Shown: one piece after another, positions 11,701-21,834 of the stretch | Layout: every line of letters begins with the position of its first letter | Position numbering within the stretch: the first letter of the stretch is position 1 | Assembly (NCBI RefSeq): GCF_921293095.1 | Contig: NC_060251.1 | Coordinates: 61,397,585-61,461,584 of the forward strand | DNA: 64,000 nucleotides | From: Ischnura elegans | Taxonomy: Eukaryota; Arthropoda; Insecta; Odonata; Coenagrionidae | Reading direction: 5' to 3' | Program-made: the position numbers and the translations under genes | The notes under the pieces: model-generated | What the model was told of the DNA's origin: nothing | The model's database searches: none | What the model saw: only the letters and a program-made list of their open reading frames with translations

Positions 11701-14700
11701 CTTAAGATCTAATCACAATTAACGTTAAAATAAAATTAGTGAATGATTTCAGTATGCTTTTGCATGTTAATTTTATTGCAGAATGTAAACTGTCGCATGA
11801 TTTTTTCAATTTTTCTTTTTTAATTTTCAGGCCTGATAAAACAGTTCCTTTCAGAGGTTGACTGGGGTAATTTAGATTACTTGGTGATTGACACTCCTCC
11901 AGGCACGTCAGACGAGCACCTTTCAGCGACACAATACCTTTTGGGAGGCTCAGGAAGTAAAAATAAAACGATCGCTGCAGTGGTTGTGACAACTCCTCAG
12001 GAAGTTGCTCTGTTGGATGTGAGAAAAGAATTGGATTTTTGTAAAAAGGTCAATCTTCCTGTTATTGGTGTTGTGGAAAACATGAGTGGATTCATCTGTC
12101 CTAAATGTAAGGTGAGGAAATCTGTTGTATCATTTTATGGTTATTATTGCTAATTTTTTCTCTCATAGCTTTTTAAATTTTTCAGTCTCCCACTGAGAAG
12201 GCCTATGGCATGAATGACTACACCTTCATGCGTTTTTTGGCATTATGTATTTTTGAATAATGTCAGGTTACTCTGTCATTCTGTTCCCAAAGCTTGTTTG
12301 TCTTTGAAAACGAATAGTTAGGTAATATTTGGTTTAAGGGGCATTCCAAAAGTTTCTGGAAGTGCTGTTACTCCTGATGCAATTTGATACAGAGGCAAAA
12401 CTGCTACTGTAAACAAAGCAGTCATTTCAGAGTATTTACCAGCAGTTGCTATTGTCCATTATGCTGGATATTTTGAACCACAATATCACCCCTTTTGGTG
12501 CTAAGTACAGTAGATTCTAGTTTGTTGGGTCACTGGATATTAGGGGCAGAGCACCAGCAGTACTGCCAGTTAATTTTTTAATGTGAAATCAAGGAGTGTG
12601 TATTATGCTTAGAAGTATGAAATGCTCTGAATGTCCAAAAAATCTTTGTCCTGAGTTCATACCTCCACATTTCTCATATCTAAGTTGTTAACTGTTGGAA
12701 ATTCCCTATTTCCAAGCTCTAGATATAGTGATTGATAATTGTTGGAGATTGTTTATGAATGTTCGTTGATGAATTATGTGTGATCCTTACTTATATCAGA
12801 AAATCGAGTAGGAAATACTGTATTTAGTGGAATGAAGAGTTATTTCTAGAATCCTCCACATGATCCTGCCCCTGTGGGCCATTTTGAATACATTAAAAAA
12901 TATATGTATTAAACTAGTGGGGTGCTTGCCTCGTCTTTCCACTTTTTTCTGTCATCAAAAAATTTCACCCAGCAAAAATTGACTGTAATTATAAAATTAT
13001 TTTCTCTAATGATTTTTCTACAATTGATAAAAAAACAAGATCATCAATTATTTTTTCAGTCAGAATGACCATGTTTTAAGTTAATCAATTCTAATATGCT
13101 ATTAATGTAGCATTAAATCTCAATATGCCAGCCAAATGTCCATTTTTCATCCATCCAGTGACTTACTATTATATCTCAATGAGATAAGTTTGCCGAGAGC
13201 AGGCAACCTTCAATATGTTTGCCCTCTTCCTCTATTCATGCTCTAAATGACCTGATAATGTAACTTTTCCAGTTTGTTTGGCAGACATTTATGTTGTCTC
13301 AGTAGGTAAGGGTTTCGATCTGTGTAATTCTTGAGAAAAATTCTTATGGGCTCATTTTCTTACGCTATCATAGGTATGTAGTATTGTAACATTTTAATTT
13401 ACTCGTAAACTTCACTAATATGGTTAATATATATAATTTTTGGTTTTTTCCCCGGCGAAAAATTGCAGTGAAGTTTTCTTGGGTTTTGCACTGGGTCAGG
13501 TCCTCCATTTCTGAAATGACCTGACCCGGATCAGGACCTGAGCTGGTGGGAAACCCAAGAAAACTTCACTGCAATGGTTAATACACTTTATAAACACTTA
13601 TTATCAGTTCTTTCAGCGAAAACATCGGGGTTGACTACGTGCACACCCGCACACCACTATTTTCAAAACCATACTCCCTCCTGTTCTCTCTTTTGTGCCA
13701 TCAATAACAATTACCATCCATTATCGCTTGACTCAATTTTTTCCTCCTATTAATTGTTACATTAACTTTTTTACTCAAAATTAATTGTTACAGTATGATG
13801 TAGAAAATAAAAAATTACTTGGTGTTAATTGGATTTTTTTGTCTGTGACCTCCTTATTCAATTAATGGGGATACAGGATTTATGTTAGACCATTGTGCAA
13901 AGGGGGTAGAATGACATTGATGTCATTTTCTGCTGTTGTCCTATCACCTTGGATGCTATGTATAATTTCTCTTTCTTTACTTTCCCTTGAATCTGTAATG
14001 ATATTGTTAGGTTTTCAGGTGGGGTACATCTTCTACGGTTGTTTTGTTTTTAAGAAATGAGTGAGTGTCTGGAAGAGGAAAAATGTTTATTTCCTAAAAT
14101 TCAATTTTTTCATCAGTGAATTCAAGTTGTGAATGAAATTGTTGATTCCACCCTGGGTAACTCTCCTCAATGAAGACTGTCTGAATGTTTGCATAGTGCC
14201 CAGGAGTTTATTGATGATCTTTTAGAGTGTGTTTTTATCTTTGGTTCTTGTTTGTATCAGGTCCAGTCAGATATCTTCCCACCTTCGGAGTTTAATGGTG
14301 GTGCAGAAGGAATGGCTAAAGAATATGGCATTCAATTTCTTGGAAGGTTACCGTTAGATCCCCGGTTGGGTAAGAGCTGTGACTCTGGCGAACATTTCTT
14401 GGCTGAATTACCCGAATCTCCAGCAGCTAAGTCATTCGCTCAAATTTTGCAGGGTAAGTTGTTTGCAGTTATGTATTGCAATTTTGCCCTTTCTTTTGCT
14501 GATGAAATTTTTTTGCCTTAGAGTCCAAAAACTTCCATCCATGTCGTAATCCAGTGGGGTTACAGTTATACCTAAACTCAGTTGCAGATCCAGGATAAGG
14601 ACAAGGGGGGGCTAAGTGAGGGGTAACCCCCCAGCAGTAGAGGGGGTCTGAACAAAATTACCATTCTATCTAGTGTAAATTGGATACCCAAGGGTTATAG

Positions 14701-15693
14701 CAATCCCTAGCCCCTCTCCAGATCTGCCACTGGATTATAACATAACAAAATCGTTTAAAATAGGCCGTAAGTTTAAGAGCTAATTGGTATTTCAATTCAT
14801 TAAAGTTGGTAAATATATCAGAAAATATAACTAAATACTTTTGGGCAAAGTGGTGACCTCTAAAATTTTGGATCCTATCTAGTGTGTGTTGCGACCCAAT
14901 TGGAGGAGTGGGGGGGGGGGGGCCCTTACCCCCCCTCCATAGATATGCCAGTGCGTAACCTCACTGCTCATTTCAGTCCTTCATTGCCCTTCTTTCTTTT
15001 CACCTCCGCCTCTTCTTCATTCTCCTTCTTTTCTGTTGTATCAAAGAGAAAATGTGCTTTTTTTAAAAAGTTTCTCTTTCACCTTTAACAGTATTTATTT
15101 AGTTTCCTCAACAAATCACCGCACACCTCCCATTCTTGCTTTTTTTAAGGATAGGTTGTTTCCTTTTTTCTTTTGTTATGATTTGGTTCCTTGCATCACT
15201 CCTTGGTTCCAGCTCTCAATCAAGATTTAATCTTTATAAGCTATTGCCGATTTTTATTAACATCAACAGTCATCAATCCCATGATTAGTTTGGCCTAACT
15301 TTCCCTTCAATTCTACTATTGGCTAATCTTGAAACACTGGCACAATCTTCTGCGTTATATCCTTTATTACCTGCTCTATGCATCTCATCTGTGGCTTATC
15401 TCTGCCATTATTTCCCTTCCACCTGCCCTTAAGCCTTTGATTAATGCCCCAGGTGCATCAAAGTAATAAGCTAGGGAATTATTCTATAGCAGTCTCTCAT
15501 CATTATGCATTTCTTAGAACCTGAGATTTCTTAGAGATTAACTTATTGGATCATGGTGTTGGAAAGTCAACAAAAAATGGCTGATAAATATGCTATGTTA
15601 TAAAATGTTTTCTATTTCAATGTAATTAACTGATAGTGTTGTTTCATTTCAGGTATAACTTCATCTCTAGACTCAAAAATGGAAGTAGATTGA
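2772..15693 (+). CDS. Nubp1: NUBP1/Nbp35 cytosolic Fe-S cluster assembly scaffold ATPase
   Basis: Nine exons: 2772-2790, 3010-3114, 3211-3344, 8868-8936, 9046-9078, 10010-10100, 11831-12111, 14261-14453 and 15653-15693. They total 966 nt (321 aa plus stop), matching the family's usual length of about 320 aa. All junctions are GT/AG and keep phase. The product is a deviant-Walker P-loop ATPase that, with NUBP2/Cfd1, assembles 4Fe-4S clusters in the cytosol for transfer to apoproteins. Visible marks: N-terminal cysteines C8, C22, C25 and C31 (CX13CX2CX5C, the stable cluster site of Nbp35); Walker [10 protein letters not shown] at 62-70; [28 protein letters not shown]; the [11 protein letters not shown] switch motif; TTPQEV; and the C-terminal cluster-bridging CPKC (C240, C243). 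The start gives MSSIPEHCPG; a longer frame opening at 3000 crosses the exon 2 acceptor and is rejected. Nothing in the coding exons looks broken. Intron 3 (5.5 kb) holds a piggyBac element. Confidence 0.97.
3690..3745 (+). repeat. dispersed repeat fragment (catctgcataatacccc type)
   Basis: A stretch reading ctacatctgcataatacc, followed by a CCGCC-taaaa-GGCG hairpin and tgtggcaggg, resembles a second copy near 61646-61704 (ctacatctacgtattacc, then ggcggggag). I recall this as a common arthropod interspersed repeat, but the family is not identified here. It lies in Nubp1 intron 3, just left of the piggyBac element. Confidence 0.4.
5242..7733 (+). pseudogene. piggyBac transposase, inactivated
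   Basis: The reading frame is pieced from several frames. From 5242 there is an acidic N-terminus rich in Ser, Asp and Glu. A frame change near 5500 leads into the DDE core: [14 protein letters not shown], then [33 protein letters not shown] (about 6200) and GGVDSSDMM (about 6535). A cysteine-rich C-terminal finger, [16 protein letters not shown], ends at 7733. This is the order seen in piggyBac transposases (N-terminal acidic region, catalytic DDD domain, zinc finger). Where the first catalytic Asp is expected (S-D-E-S in active relatives), this copy reads SVGESL, so Asp has become Gly. There are also frameshifts, stops and a repeat insertion between the catalytic core and the finger. It cannot encode an active enzyme; intact ends could still be moved by a transposase supplied in trans. 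Confidence 0.88.
6651..7411 (+). mobile_element. 760-bp insertion with two ~200-bp direct terminal repeats (TRIM/LTR-like)
   Basis: Two near-identical copies, 6655-6851 and 7209-7407, begin tgtaacaattaatttcgag and end ttataca, separated by about 355 bp. Each starts TG and ends CA as LTRs do, and a purine-rich aatgggg lies just before the second copy as a polypurine tract would. A primer-binding site is not evident. The outer bases also form an 8-bp inverted repeat (acactgta/tacagtgt), and no clear target duplication is visible, so the class is uncertain. The insertion splits the piggyBac transposase between catalytic core and zinc finger. A diverged relative appears on the minus strand at about 13576-13797. 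Confidence 0.65.
9256..9350 (+). repeat. tRNA-derived SINE head in Nubp1 intron 5
   Basis: An A-box-like tagtggttagag (9270-9281) and a B-box-like gtgttcaaatcc (9323-9334) are spaced about as in a tRNA gene, but no full cloverleaf is obvious. This suggests a SINE of tRNA origin rather than a functional tRNA; its 3' end is not defined. Confidence 0.5.
10321..11460. repeat. diverged inverted repeat of about 120 bp in Nubp1 intron 6
   Basis: The reverse complement of about 10321-10446 aligns with about 11340-11460 at roughly 70 percent by eye, sharing gttcagtggc and tgccaattc blocks. The arms are about 0.9 kb apart. This may be the remains of a foldback-type element or two opposite copies of one repeat. 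No protein or target duplication was recognised. Confidence 0.5.
13462..13575. repeat. 114-bp MITE-like hairpin with perfect 25-bp arms
   Basis: The left arm 13462-13486 (begins attgcagtgaag, ends gggttt) and right arm 13551-13575 are exact reverse complements over 25 bp. A second, inner inverted pair (gggtcaggtc/gacctgaccc) extends the fold. It lies in Nubp1 intron 7; no clear target duplication is seen. Confidence 0.75.
13576..13797 (-). repeat. solo LTR-like relative of the insert in piggyBac
   Basis: Read on the minus strand it begins tgtaacaattaatttt and repeats taacaattaat shortly after. It then follows the same general composition as the 200-bp direct repeats at 6655 and 7209, to a boundary adjoining the hairpin at 13575. 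Identity is low and the assignment tentative. Confidence 0.4.
14579..14732. repeat. hAT-type MITE remnant in Nubp1 intron 8
   Basis: Ends cagttgcagatccag (14579-14593) and ccagatctgccactg (14718-14732) form an imperfect inverted repeat of the CAGTGGCGGATCCAG kind, common to non-autonomous hAT elements. A G-rich and C-rich interior is typical of the related copies here. The 8-bp flanks do not match, so no target duplication is claimed. Confidence 0.5.
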
Positions 15694-15712
15694 CTGTTGG
15701 AGTGTATATAGC

Positions 15713-15718
15713 AATAAA
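15713..15718 (+). terminator. polyadenylation signal AATAAA of Nubp1
   Basis: A canonical AATAAA lies 20 bp after the Nubp1 stop codon, implying a very short 3' UTR. Confidence 0.7.
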
Positions 15719-16222
15719 GAGGTAAAAAATTGTTGCTGCTATCCTCATTTGAAATTGTATGTTATTTTTGCATTTTATAATATCATTTTCATGAACTTGA
15801 AAGAGGTGCATTTAATCACTTCATATATTACATGTCATGTTACACAAAGTTTTATTTTGTACTTGGAGTTAGAATCAAGATGTGAAAGTATTTATATCAA
15901 TATATTGTGGTTGTAAAAAATGTGGTGTGGAGGATTTTTAATTTTTCCTGTTATACAGCCATTGCTTGATATTTTTGGTTACCTATCCACATTACTATTT
16001 AACAAAAATCCTCGATTATCAAAAAATGTATCTAGCGTATGGATTCTGGTCATTAAGTCACGTAATCCTCTAGGTCTTGTTGATTGATACTCTACATTCA
16101 ACCCTTCCTCACTTCTTCCTTTGCTCCTCTGTCTCTGTTTTTCCCATTCATTGTTTCGCCATAGCTAACACGGGAAAACTTTTACCAAACAGAATTCAAG
16201 GCATCAAAATTTTCTATGTTCT

Positions 16223-16532
16223 TTAACCCTCTTAGTGATATCCTTCTTCCTGGAGTACTGGCGAGAAATGCGGAGGGTAGCAACCAGGAAAAAAAACAAT
16301 ACAAAGCTATTTTATAACATATCCATATGCATTTTTTTAAATTGATAAGGTTAAACTGGTTAATACATATTGACAAAATATTTTTACCTTTACTGAAATT
16401 TAAGTTTAGTATAGTAAGATATAGCGAATTAAATAATGGACTGCGTAAGAGTTGATGTATTGGCCTACCACACTTTTTGCACGAGTTGCAAAAGCCGATA
16501 TGTATATCGGCCCACCGCACTAAAAGAGTTAA
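16223..16532. mobile_element. TTAA-flanked MITE (piggyBac-like), copy 1
   Basis: TTAA-ccctcttagtg at the left (16223-16226 for TTAA) mirrors cactaaaagag-TTAA at the right (16529-16532). TTAA duplications and a CCC/CTC start fit a non-autonomous piggyBac-type element. The inverted repeat is short and imperfect. Confidence 0.6.
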
Positions 16533-16671
16533 GAAAGAGGAAGGCATGTTCGAATACAAAATTCATATTCTGGTGACAATAATGCATCATATCTTTTCTT
16601 ATTTCCCTATTATCCCTATGTATTACAATTCAACTTAAAAATTAATTTTGTCTCTTCATCAAGAGCTTTGA

Positions 16672-16911
16672 TTAACCCTTAGGCTGCGGGAGTTCACGAG
16701 TTTTAGCGGCCATCCAATGCAGAAGAGATACCCTGTAAAGGAAGCACCCCCTGCTACGAGGGCTGCTCTGGTAGTGTTAAGCCCCTTGGCAATCTTTATG
16801 GTGTGGGAAAGTGCTCAAGTGCAAAATATCCTGTTAGCAATAAACATTTTGGGCAAATACCAAAGGCAGCGTGCAAAACGTATAAAAATGTTCCCGCACT
16901 ATAAGGGTTAA
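16672..16911. mobile_element. TTAA-flanked MITE (piggyBac-like), copy 2
   Basis: TTAA (16672-16675) then cccttaggctgcggga; right end tcccgcactataaggg then TTAA (16908-16911). The 16-bp ends match at 13 positions. It lies 140 bp from copy 1 and shares the TTAA-CCCTT end with the full-length piggyBac in Nubp1 intron 3, but the subterminal sequence differs. Confidence 0.65.
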
Positions 16912-17330
16912 GTGAGTCTTTTTTCTCTCAATGTACGTACAGTGAAATCCTATTTTGTGCCATTCCTTGTCATATTTTCTCCGATTCTTTGCAAATTTTA
17001 TTAGGTCCTTGGTTTTACCTCAGATGGAAAATATTCATCTATTTAACACGTATTGGATCTTAACTTATTTCTGATTGCCCCCTCCAAAGTCTAGCTATAA
17101 GTTTCACTGTATTCATTGGTTCAAATTTCAAGGTGGTGGAATAATTCGTATTTCTTTCTTCTGTGGTAGTTAGACTTCACTTTATCATTGCGGTTGAGGG
17201 GTTGTGGCTAAAGAAGTTGGGGGTGATTTGAGTTGACACATGACTTTCCCCTTGCCAATCAGAAGACAGCAGGCATGATCAACTTGAGCATTGATGGCAA
17301 TATTTGGTGGAACTATGTAACAGGAAACAT

Positions 17331-17477
17331 AATCACAGATACACTAATATTGTATGTTCCACAATTTTTTTTTAAAGTCTGACCCAGGTTTCGACATTTT
17401 ACACTACATCTGCCTTTGGTGTGTACTTTGCCATTGAAAATAATTTGTGGAACAATCAATATTAATGTATCTGTGAT
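17331..17477 (-). repeat. small palindrome with decayed hammerhead-like core
   Basis: Arms of about 40 bp (17331-17369 and 17438-17477) are inverted copies beginning aatcacagataca. Between them the minus strand reads CAGATGTA, a hairpin, then GTCGAAACCTGGGTCAG. The GAAAC-CUGG-GUC part resembles the 3' half of the hammerhead motifs further right, but the CUGAUGA box is mutated. Confidence 0.4.
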
Positions 17478-17885
17478 TGTGTTTCAGACAGCAGGTGTTG
17501 CCTGGTACTTCGGAAAATCAGTCGCTCTCAGGCCTCTGTTGTGTTAACGTCGTGAAACTGCTAGCAGTGTTGCCAAACCTCATGCGCTCTCTTTATGCTC
17601 TTCACTTCTCCTTTTCAAACCCTTCTTATTACTACTTACTATTCTTTATTATTTCATTCCAATCCCTTTTACATCTCCTGTTCTGATTAATTTTTGTCTC
17701 CTTTTCCATTCCCTTAAGTACCAACTCTATTCCCTATCCGTACCTTTCCGATATCTTTCATACTTACCTATCTCTAACCCTTTTCCTTTACTCCATGTTT
17801 ACTTTTGGGCATTAAAACCCATATAGTTTGGAGCAGGTACCTCCTGTTTAGAAGAGAACCACATGGAAGTGCTGATTGAAGCACT

Positions 17886-20142
17886 ATGGATAAGAAGGTA
17901 AACATGCTGCTTCACAGTGACGCGAAGAAAATTGTGTATACAGTGCTTTGCTACTTTCAACAGAAGAAGGATTTAGGTCTACCAATTCTTCCTCTTGAGA
18001 AATTTCAGGAAAGGGATGCAGAAGCTTGTGGGCTGCCCCTGCGAGGAATCCAGTCCATTACTAGTAAAGGTAATGCTCTCACTTTCAATTTTACAATCCT
18101 GCATTTCTATTATACAGTAAAACCTCTATGTAGTGAACCTCTTTCCATCATAAACCTCCATACTTCATACCATCCCTACAGTCCCGTCAGACTTACATGT
18201 AAATTTATATCCAAACCTCTTTGTAGTGAACCTCTTTATATCGTAAAACCTCCACTTATCATACCAAGGAGATACCCCCGAGACGACCTAACTACCTCCG
18301 CAAATCGTACCGAGACAACTAAAGATCATTAATGCAGCTGTGATTACGTACATGGAATGACATTTTCAGCGATAAATGTTTTGCCCCTATTTTTTTTCTG
18401 ATACACCTTTAATAAGCTATAATTTTCACGTTAATCATTAGTTATGGCCATTTTGTTCCAAATGAGAGCATACCTAACAGTAAATAAGAAAAAAGGTATC
18501 CAACTATCCTAATCATTTTAAGTGACTGTTGAATTTAGAGAGATCACATCGTTTTCTCTCGAATCATTGTAAAAATCATGCGATAGCACTCACATTCTGT
18601 AATTATTAAATTATAAATATATGTTCACTAATGCATGCATATTTGTTTAAACACAAGTATAATAGTTTAAAAGACAGAAGTGCCTTTCATTTCCGAAGGA
18701 TATGAAGAAATGGTGCCTATCATTGAAACCTCTCTATAGTGAACCTCCATACATCAAATTGCCCAAATTTTGGTCCCCTCCATTACGATGTAAAGAGGTT
18801 TTACTGTACAAGTTGCTTTTCAAGCTAACCTTTCTGTCATTATTGCAAAAAGTGATAGACTTAAACTTATCTTTATTAATCTTTTTCAGGCAGGAAGACC
18901 TCTCCCGGGTGTCTCCTGGAGAAGTGAAGAGTCTCCCGGAAGTGGAGGCATTCAAATTCCCTTACAAAAAGAGGAAGTCAAGGTGCAAGACAGTTTCTGA
19001 GCTAGATGACTTTCAAAAAACTGTTTGGCAGAGGAGTATCCTCGATTTTTATGATAAGGGGAAATTTCAAAAAATTGCAGAGCTCCATCGGAAAATGTGG
19101 GAACTGGGTGAATTTGCCAATGGCTGCACATAATTTTGGAAATCTATGAAGAACATTGGCTTCCTTTACATAAGAGTGATGGTTGGAAGGGAATTCTTGA
19201 TGGAGAGAGGTGACATTGTCTTGGCCAGAATTTCTTTCTTGAGAAAAATGGATTATTTGTGGAGCAGTGGTCCAAGGCCAACTTTTTACCTAGATGAAAC
19301 TGGGTGAACCAAAATTACTCCTGAGTAGGTTGTAGGTTTGGGCCAAATGAAGGAGGGGTGAAAGTTAAGATTATAGGAGGGTAAAGGCTGATCGTATGCC
19401 ATGTAGGATCGGTAGAAATGGACTTCCTCAAGGAATGCTATCTTTTATTTCTGAGTAATAGCTGAAAAAAATATGTGGACCACCATTTCTGTATGAATGG
19501 GACCATTTTTAGGAAATGGTAAGCTAATGATTAAATTTCACACTCACTTTTTGTAAATATTTTAGTGACCTTTATTTTCATGATTAACCAAGTGCTTCTT
19601 CTGAACTCATTCACAGGCTCCAAATTTTTAACAGTGTTTTGAAGTAACGTCATAAAAATTCTGTGATTGAAATGGACAATGCAAGCTATCATTCTGTTTT
19701 ATAATCCACTCTCCACCTCCGCGAGGAAGTGTGAGATTCAGTACTAGCTGATAAAAAAAATATACCGTACACCTGTGGGCAGACAAGGGTGGAATTATTT
19801 GAATTGGTGTGAGCAACAAAGAGGAGAAAGGAATTCGAGGTCAATATTATGGCTGCAGGTGCAGAACAAATTGTGGTGTGACTTCCCCCTTATCGTTCTC
19901 AATTCAACCCCATTGAAATGGTGTGGTCGCTAGTGAAAAGATTGGTAGCTGAAAAATAATGCTGTGCTCAAGATTGTAGAAGACATCATTCATCAGGTAA
20001 TAGTTGATATTGCTATAACTGGAGGGGTTGACTACCATTCATAGTGTGATTCCATCAGTGCTTCGCAAAATTTAATTTCATTCAGATCATTGATGAATTG
20101 ACACAGGAAGCATGGGCTGCATGTGTCCGTAATGCAGATTAG
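17886..20142 (+). pseudogene. DDE_3 (IS630/Tc1-related) transposase, spliced and decayed
   Basis: The first exon (17886-18069) encodes an HTH-like N-terminus containing ERDAEACGLPLRGIQSI and ends at a GTAATG donor. An acceptor (ctttttcag) precedes 18890, where GRKTSPG, then SELDDFQKTVWQRSILDFYD, follow. Later pieces in shifting frames give REFLMERGDIVLAR, YLDET (Asp codon 19293), MDNASYHS (Asp 19675) and LPPYRSQFNPIEMVW (Glu 19915). That is the D-D-E triad in the order of DDE_3 transposases found widely in arthropod genomes. Many stops and frameshifts make it a relic. The intron carries a MITE (18113-18808). A domesticated host gene is unlikely given the breaks. Confidence 0.82.
18113..18808. 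mobile_element. TA-flanked MITE with CAGTAAAACCTCT ends
   Basis: tacagtaaaacctct (18113-18127) and agaggttttactgta (18794-18808) are perfect 15-bp inverted ends including flanking TA dinucleotides. The interior repeats the phrase cctct-tagtgaacctc several times near both ends. A TA target and CAGTAAAACCTC terminus fit a Tc1/mariner or Tigger-type non-autonomous element. It is inserted in the intron of the DDE_3 relic, so that intron was about 124 bp before insertion. Confidence 0.8.
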
Positions 20143-20560
20143 CATATTAGGTACAGCCCTTGCTGCCGTCAATATTAGTTCTCAGTGAAGTTTTTTCATC
20201 ATTCTGTTATTTCACGATAAAAATTTTCACGGATCCATTTCGGTGTCCCTCCAAGAACGCAATTGGGTGGTCATTAGGGTGTGGCTGGTTATTCAATTAA
20301 ACTCAGATTTTCGATGCCATCCCCATAAAATGTGATATGAGGTGTCACTTTCATCCTGTCCATGTAGCCCATGAGATAGTGTTCTCTGGGCTCTAGTTTG
20401 AAAAGCAGCTAGGGGATGTAGGGCGACAAGGTGCACAGGACCGGCATGGAGTGTTATGACCCTGACCTGTCAGGGCCTGCGAGTACCTGGCGCGGTGTTC
20501 ACAACAGAGCACGTGGACGTATTCTGCACTAAAACATATTATTCCTGGAAAACGTTTGCA

Positions 20561-21834
20561 TACCGTAGAATGGGGTGACTTTGTGACAAGTTCGGCATGT
20601 TTTCGCTTGTATGCTGATCAATTTTTAACATAAACTGAAATGGATGACGTCATATGATAGTTTCAATCTACCACTTAAAGGTAATGTCCTCAAAAAATCT
20701 GTATCTTTAATATGAACAACTATTTGAGGGGAAAATGACATCATGAAGTCACCCCAATGAGACTGTGACTTTGTGACAAATTTTTTTTGGGTTACAAAGT
20801 ATGCTAAAAAAAATAATGTCACAATTTCGACAAATAAAAAACTATATTTCCTTAATTTACAAGTGTTTTGTGCTTTGGCAAAGCTATAGAATTTTTGCAA
20901 GTAATGAACTGGGTGTTCCCTAATTGATATTTTTCACCTCAAAGGACCCTCGCTTCTCCTTCTCTTGGGGGCATGGTATCCTTTAACCTCTTCTCTATTT
21001 TTGTTTAGCTCTTTTATGAAGGTCTTACTAACCACTCCTGGTACTGACAACAGGCTCTCTTCCAAGACGGCCTTCGAAAGTCTTCGGAAAAATTCCATTT
21101 TTTTTGGCAGAATAATTCCGGCCTTCCTGCATCCTGACGAGGTATTTTTACTGATTTCCTGCAGCTTGTCCATAATATTCTTTAGCAGACTAGGGAGTTC
21201 GTATTTTGGAACGGACACGCACAGGTTACTGGATGTTGATTGCTTCCAACCCGACAAAATTGCATGACAAATCAGTTTTAGAACTCTAAATATGGCAACA
21301 TATAGTGGTTTCAGTAATTTCTCTAGGCCCTCGCAATCCACTTCTTTTCATAGGTAAAACTGTCAGTGTTGCAAAGACAAAAGAAACATGATAAAATTTT
21401 CCCTAAAATCATGACAGAGTGACTTTTTACCAAGCTTACTTGTCACAAAGTCACCACACAAAGTGCATGCATTCCAGTTTTTGTCTCATATTTTCAACAA
21501 AAATGGCTTGATTTAATTGATTTTCTAGAATAATTTGCCCAACATATTCATTAACAAATTTGCATACCTTTTTTAGATGTGTCTTCAACAGAAACGTTTT
21601 CACAATATAAAGTTTCTCTCATTTTCCGAAAGAGTAAAAAATAGCATTGCTAGACAATAGCGTCAGAAAGAACTTTACGTGCTAAGAAGCTCCATCTGGC
21701 TGCCGAAACATGTCGCGGCATGTCTGAAAAATGAAATGCCCAGTACATCTCTTTCATGAGATGAGCGGTTGCAGCAGGAGATAAAAAATATGAAAAATAG
21801 ACCCCTTGTCACAAAGTCACCCCACTTTACGGTA
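20561..21834 (-). mobile_element. pogo/Tigger-like transposon, internally shortened
   Basis: Left end TA-ccgtagaatggggtgact (from 20561) matches the reverse complement of the right end, TA-ccgtaaagtggggtgact (ending 21834), for about 30 bp; both are flanked by TA. The box gtgactttgtgacaa occurs at 20575 and 20765, and its reverse complement at 21440-21454 and 21806-21820, so each end has a terminal and a subterminal copy, probably transposase-binding sites. A minus-strand transposase remnant lies inside. Confidence 0.85.
20934..21341 (-). pseudogene. pogo-like transposase C-terminal fragment
   Basis: An open frame of 135 codons reads VPKYELPSLLKNIMDKL, then SSGCRKAGIILPKK, then a basic tail KRRR. 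The pattern (Phe/Leu-Pro-Ser-Leu-Leu-Lys, a short spacer, then Ser-Gly-x-Arg-x-x-Gly-Ile-x-Pro) is that of the C-terminal end of the DDE_1 domain in pogo/Tigger/Jerky-type transposases, where it follows the last catalytic Asp. No catalytic residues or DNA-binding domain are in the frame, so it is a 5'-truncated remnant. It lies within matching TA-flanked inverted repeats, which supports the family assignment. Confidence 0.7.
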
